Shown here: one piece after another, positions 31,638-34,056 of the stretch
Position numbering within the stretch: the first letter of the stretch is position 1
How the letters are laid out: every line of letters starts with the position of its first letter
The notes under the pieces: model-generated
Databases searched by the model: none
Told to the model about the DNA's origin: nothing
What the model saw: only the letters and a program-made list of their open reading frames with translations
DNA from: Merdimmobilis hominis
Lineage (GTDB): Bacteria; Bacillota; Clostridia; Oscillospirales; Ruminococcaceae
DNA: 34,056 nucleotides
Assembly: GCF_900104615.1 (NCBI RefSeq)
Contig: NZ_LT629939.1
Location: forward strand, 2,078,712 to 2,112,767
Direction of reading: 5' to 3'
Made by a program: the position numbers and the translations under genes

Positions 31638-31793
31638 GAATAAAAAAGTATCGGGCGCCAAAAGAGGAAAGCTGGCTCAGCCCCGCTGGCAGGTGATTTC
31701 CTCCCGAAAAGTGTGCCGCCTAAAAGCTGCTTAAATGGCAAAGCCACAGCTTTGTACTATAGAGATTCTCCAAGAGACTGGAGGGATTGTAAA
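31638..31793 (+). promoter_or_regulatory. Structured, riboswitch-like leader of the PHP gene
   Basis: Three folded parts are visible. First, TCGG (31651-31654) / CCGA (31704-31707) and GAGGAAA (31664-31670) / TTTCCTC (31697-31703) enclose CAGC/GCTG hairpins. Second, AAAGCTG (31723-31729) / CAGCTTT (31747-31753) with inner TGGC-AAA-GCCA. Third, TTCTCC (31766-31771) can pair with GGAGGG (31780-31785), the ribosome binding site. CCTCC at 31700-31704 could instead pair with that site, giving exclusive folds. I could not match it to any known riboswitch class. Confidence 0.45.
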
Positions 31794-32600
31794 ATGATTA
31801 ACCTGTTCGACAGCCATGTGCACTCGGACAACTCACCGGATGGGAGCCACCGGATTACCCTGCTCTGCGAAACCGCGGTAGAGCGGGGGCTCTCCGGCAT
31901 TTCCATCACCGACCACTGCGAGACCAACGAGTATGAGGAAGGCCAGTTTGAACTGCGGATGAAGCAGTCGATTTTTGAAACCAGGATGGCGCGGCACATC
32001 TTCCACGGCAAGCTGAGCGTTTCCATAGGGATTGAGCTGGGACAGCCCATGGACAACCTGCTTATCGCCGACCGGGCGCTCAACCTGGGGGATTACGACT
32101 TCATCCTGGCAGCCCACCACGGCCTGCTGGGGATGGGGGATTTCTGCAACATGGATTTTTCCCAGGTGGACATCTATCCCATGCTGGACCGGTATTACCA
32201 GCAGCTATACGACGTGGCCAGTTGGGGCGGCTTCCATGTGCTGGCCCATATGACCTATCCCTTGCGGTACATCACCGGCATTCAAGGCATTCCGGTGGAT
32301 ATGGACCGCTACGACGAGGTGATCGATGCGATCCTCCGGGTGCTGGCTCAGAATGGCAAGGGACTGGAGCTCAATGTCTCCGGCCTGCGCCATCCGCTGG
32401 GGGACACCATCCCCAACATCCGGTATTTCAAACGGTTCCGAGAACTGGGGGGCGAGGCGGTGACCATCGGGTCTGACGCCCACCGTGCGGAGGAAGTGGG
32501 ACTCTGCATTGCCGACGGGATGGAGCTTTTGGAATCGGTAGGGTACCGTTATTTCTCCTTCTATCGCCGGGGAAAACCCATCCAGCTGCGCATTGTATAG
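31794..32600 (+). CDS. PHP-family phosphoesterase, histidinol-phosphatase HisJ/HisK-like
   Basis: A 268-residue metal-dependent phosphatase. ATG at 31794 follows GGAGGG. All PHP metal motifs are present: H8 and H10 in DSHVHS, D40-H41 in TDHCE, E81 in GIELG, H108/H109 in AAHHG, H152 in AHMTYP, and D228 and H230 in GSDAH, which together hold a trinuclear metal centre. The length and motif order fit histidinol-phosphatase, the last dephosphorylation before histidinol, but PHP enzymes act on other phosphates too, and no other his gene is near. The structured leader suggests regulation by a metabolite or at translation. Confidence 0.85.
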   Translation: MINLFDSHVHSDNSPDGSHRITLLCETAVERGLSGISITDHCETNEYEEGQFELRMKQSIFETRMARHIFHGKLSVSIGIELGQPMDNLLIADRALNLGDYDFILAAHHGLLGMGDFCNMDFSQVDIYPMLDRYYQQLYDVASWGGFHVLAHMTYPLRYITGIQGIPVDMDRYDEVIDAILRVLAQNGKGLELNVSGLRHPLGDTIPNIRYFKRFRELGGEAVTIGSDAHRAEEVGLCIADGMELLESVGYRYFSFYRRGKPIQLRIV

Positions 32601-32660
32601 CCCAGCGGGAATATTTACAGTGTCTGCAGACAATTTCCAATGGCTGATGCGCGATTTTTG

Positions 32661-32689
32661 TTGTGAACCCAGTCGGTTTATGGTATAAT
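32661..32689 (+). promoter_or_regulatory. Promoter of the serine dehydratase operon
   Basis: TTGTGA (32661-32666), a 17-base spacer, and TATAAT (32684-32689) with extended TGG. Confidence 0.75.
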
Positions 32690-32695
32690 GACCGT

Positions 32696-32857
32696 GGTAT
32701 ATGGACAAATCCAAACATCTGCCCATGGGTGGCGGTTTGGGATAAGCCTACCCGCGGATGCACTGGCTGTTTGCCTTTCGCCGCGCGTGCGCATCTGTAT
32801 CCCGGCAGTTTCCGGAGCGGTGCGACACGGATGAAATGAATTGAAAGGGTGGATTTT
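32696..32857 (+). promoter_or_regulatory. Long leader of sdaAB
   Basis: About 160 untranslated bases. ATCCAAAC (32709-32716) pairs with GTTTGGGAT (32735-32743) around an inner GCCC/GGGT hairpin, and GATGC (32757-32761) pairs with GCATC (32791-32795). No T run or known riboswitch signature was recognised. Confidence 0.35.
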
Positions 32858-33520
32858 GTGGAATACAGCATCTTTTCCATACTGGGTCCTGTTATGATCG
32901 GACCTTCCAGTTCTCATACTGCCGGCGCGGCGCGGCTTGCCCGCGTGGCCCGCTCCATTGTGGGCAAACCCTACAATAAAGTGGAGTTCTACCTCCACGG
33001 CTCTTTTGCCCAGACTTACAAAGGACATGGCACCGACCGGGCTCTGGTGGCTGGCGCACTGGGCTTTAACGAGTCGGACGACCGGCTCTGCACCTCCTTT
33101 GCCATCGCCGACGAGATGGGCCTTGCCTACAGCTTCCAGCCGGTGGAACTGGAGGGCGCCCACGAAAACACCGTCATGATGAAGTTTTACCAGGATGATA
33201 AGCTGCTGAGCACCATCACCGGTTCCTCCATCGGCGGCGGCAATATCATTATCACCAATATCGACGGCTTTGATATCCAGTTCTCTGGAAAATTCACCAC
33301 CATCATCCTCAAACACCGGGATCAAAAGGGCATTGTGGGAGAGGTGGGCACCACCCTTCTGGCCGACCGGATCAACATTGCCAATATGAGCCTGAACCGC
33401 ACCGGCAAAGGCTTGGAGGCGACCACCATCATCGAGACCGATGAGCCGGTCAGCGACCACACCATCGAGCTGCTCAAGCAGATCGAAGGAGTGCTGGATA
33501 TTATGGTAATCAATATTTAG
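32858..33520 (+). CDS. sdaAB: L-serine dehydratase, iron-sulfur type, beta subunit
   Basis: A 220-residue subunit. GTG at 32858 is preferred over the GTG at 32849 because AAGGGTGG lies 6 bases before it and the family begins MEYSIFSILGPVMIGPSSSH. That start motif, GPSSSHTAGA, binds substrate. The segment GSIGGGN-like TGSSIGGGNIIITN is characteristic. Residues ~146-220 form an ACT domain (FTTIILKHRDQKGIVGEVGT), a likely serine sensor. With the alpha subunit it makes pyruvate and ammonia from serine by a [4Fe-4S] centre, not PLP. It ends 11 bases before the alpha subunit gene. Confidence 0.95.
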   Translation: MEYSIFSILGPVMIGPSSSHTAGAARLARVARSIVGKPYNKVEFYLHGSFAQTYKGHGTDRALVAGALGFNESDDRLCTSFAIADEMGLAYSFQPVELEGAHENTVMMKFYQDDKLLSTITGSSIGGGNIIITNIDGFDIQFSGKFTTIILKHRDQKGIVGEVGTTLLADRINIANMSLNRTGKGLEATTIIETDEPVSDHTIELLKQIEGVLDIMVINI

Positions 33521-33531
33521 GAGGCGCGCCT

Positions 33532-34056
33532 GTGTATAATTTTGGATATGAGCTCCTGGCTGTGGCCAAGGAGAAAAATATGAGAATCAGCGAAGTCGTG
33601 CTGCTCAACGAGACCGAGCAGACCGGCCGCACCCCAGAGGAGGTCAAAAACCGCCTGTGGGATTATTATGAGGTCATGGTCAACTCCGCCACCTCTGCCA
33701 TTGAACAGCCCCGGGACACCATGGGTATGATGATCAAAGGCGACGCCCAAAAGATGAACAAATACATGCTCTCCGGCAACACCATCTCCGGCGATTTTAT
33801 GAATAAGATGATGGCCCGGGCCCTTTCCTGCTCTGAGGTCAACGCCTCCATGGGCCGCATCTGTGCCGCCCCAACCGCCGGCGCCTGCGGCATTCTGCCC
33901 GCAGTGACCATGACGGTAGCTGAGCGGTTCGGCAAATCCAGAGATGAGATCCTGGACGCTCTGCTGGTGGCTTCCGGCGTGGGCCAGATCATTGTCAAAA
34001 ACGCCACCGTCGCCGGCGCGGAAGGCGGCTGCCAGGTGGAGTGCGGCTCCGCAGCG
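33532..34056 (+). CDS. sdaAA: L-serine dehydratase, iron-sulfur type, alpha subunit (5' part)
   Basis: The first 175 codons are present and the frame runs off the right edge of the window. GTG at 33532 follows GGAGG by 7 bases, partly overlapping the sdaAB stop codon. Visible family motifs are MNKYMLSGNTISGDFMNKMM, SMGRICAAPTAGACGILPA and GQIIVKNATVAGAEGGCQVE. Cysteines in CAAPTAGACG and GCQVECGSAA are candidates for the [4Fe-4S] cluster; the full set cannot be checked here. It pairs with sdaAB, which releases ammonia from serine, a point of interest next to the ammonia-type CarA and NadE. Confidence 0.95.
   Translation, partial: MYNFGYELLAVAKEKNMRISEVVLLNETEQTGRTPEEVKNRLWDYYEVMVNSATSAIEQPRDTMGMMIKGDAQKMNKYMLSGNTISGDFMNKMMARALSCSEVNASMGRICAAPTAGACGILPAVTMTVAERFGKSRDEILDALLVASGVGQIIVKNATVAGAEGGCQVECGSAA

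Larger units (their letters stand above)
31373..31793. other. Divergent control region between nadE and the PHP gene
   Basis: This 421-base gap holds the nadE promoter on the minus strand (31468-31476), the PHP-gene promoter (31629-31637) and the structured leader of that gene (31638-31793). No gene was seen; an in-frame upstream ATG at 31713 lies inside the leader fold and lacks a ribosome binding site. Confidence 0.7.

Noticed and set aside
31638-31793. A ZTP, T-box or SAM-type riboswitch in the PHP leader
   Set aside because: CCGCCT at 31716-31721 recalled the 3' part of the ZTP consensus, but the GGGCA continuation and the 5' partner are absent, and no T-box sequence or SAM core was found. 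It is kept only as an unclassified structured leader.

Overview
The window comes from a moderately GC-rich anaerobic Firmicute, most likely a gut-type Clostridia of the Oscillospirales (Ruminococcaceae-like). The grounds are AGGAGG-type ribosome binding sites, near-consensus sigma-A promoters with 16-18 base spacers, many hairpin-plus-T-run terminators, a PyrR-type pyr attenuator, a DUF4830 protein, an FtsEX/M23/S41 envelope cluster and an iron-sulfur L-serine dehydratase. The genus assignment is inference. No rRNA, tRNA, CRISPR array or intact mobile element was found.

Layout. Positions 1-3036: 3' end of an rlmB-like rRNA methyltransferase, then a large membrane protein that looks like a P1-type ATPase stripped of its catalytic motifs. 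3304-5600: an EF-G-2 type GTPase behind a strong promoter, closed by two terminators. 5655-9371: an AT-richer unknown gene (minus strand), a DUF4830 gene whose ribosome binding site lies in a hairpin, a 16S pseudouridine synthase and an orphan MsmX-type sugar ABC ATPase. 9372-15192: CdaR-type regulator, ftsE, ftsX, an M23 endopeptidase with complete zinc ligands and an S41 processing protease with a repeat-coded serine-rich tail. 15303-18543: unknown Rossmann-like protein, greA and lysS. 18590-19556: a small AT-rich accessory patch (two divergent TTG-start genes, one an Xre-type regulator) followed by hairpin-rich GC-rich non-coding DNA. 19557-20972: tandem paralogous lipoproteins. 21045-28406: pyrR-pyrC-pyrF-carA-carB behind a classical PyrR attenuator. 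28413-31476: minus-strand nadE and ltaE. 31629-34056: a PHP-family phosphatase behind a structured leader, then sdaAB-sdaAA, truncated by the window end.

The most striking observation concerns nitrogen donors. CarA, which normally takes ammonia from glutamine, lacks its nucleophilic cysteine (Gly253 in GAGLGHQ instead of GICLGHQ) and its triad glutamate (Ala338 in HPAV instead of HPEA). About 4 kb further on, the amidase half of NadE has Gln in place of its catalytic Glu (FPQL instead of FPEL) and has lost the lysine motif. The synthetase partners (CarB and the C-terminal half of NadE) look intact. I infer that both pyrimidine/arginine and NAD synthesis in this organism draw on free ammonia, as fits an ammonia-rich gut, and that the dead glutaminase parts persist as structural or regulatory modules.

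Other leads are the pseudo-P-type ATPase, a riboswitch-like leader before the PHP gene, a possible three-way-junction RNA at 19397-19444, and direct repeats placed as an operator over the promoter of the gene beside the Xre-type regulator.
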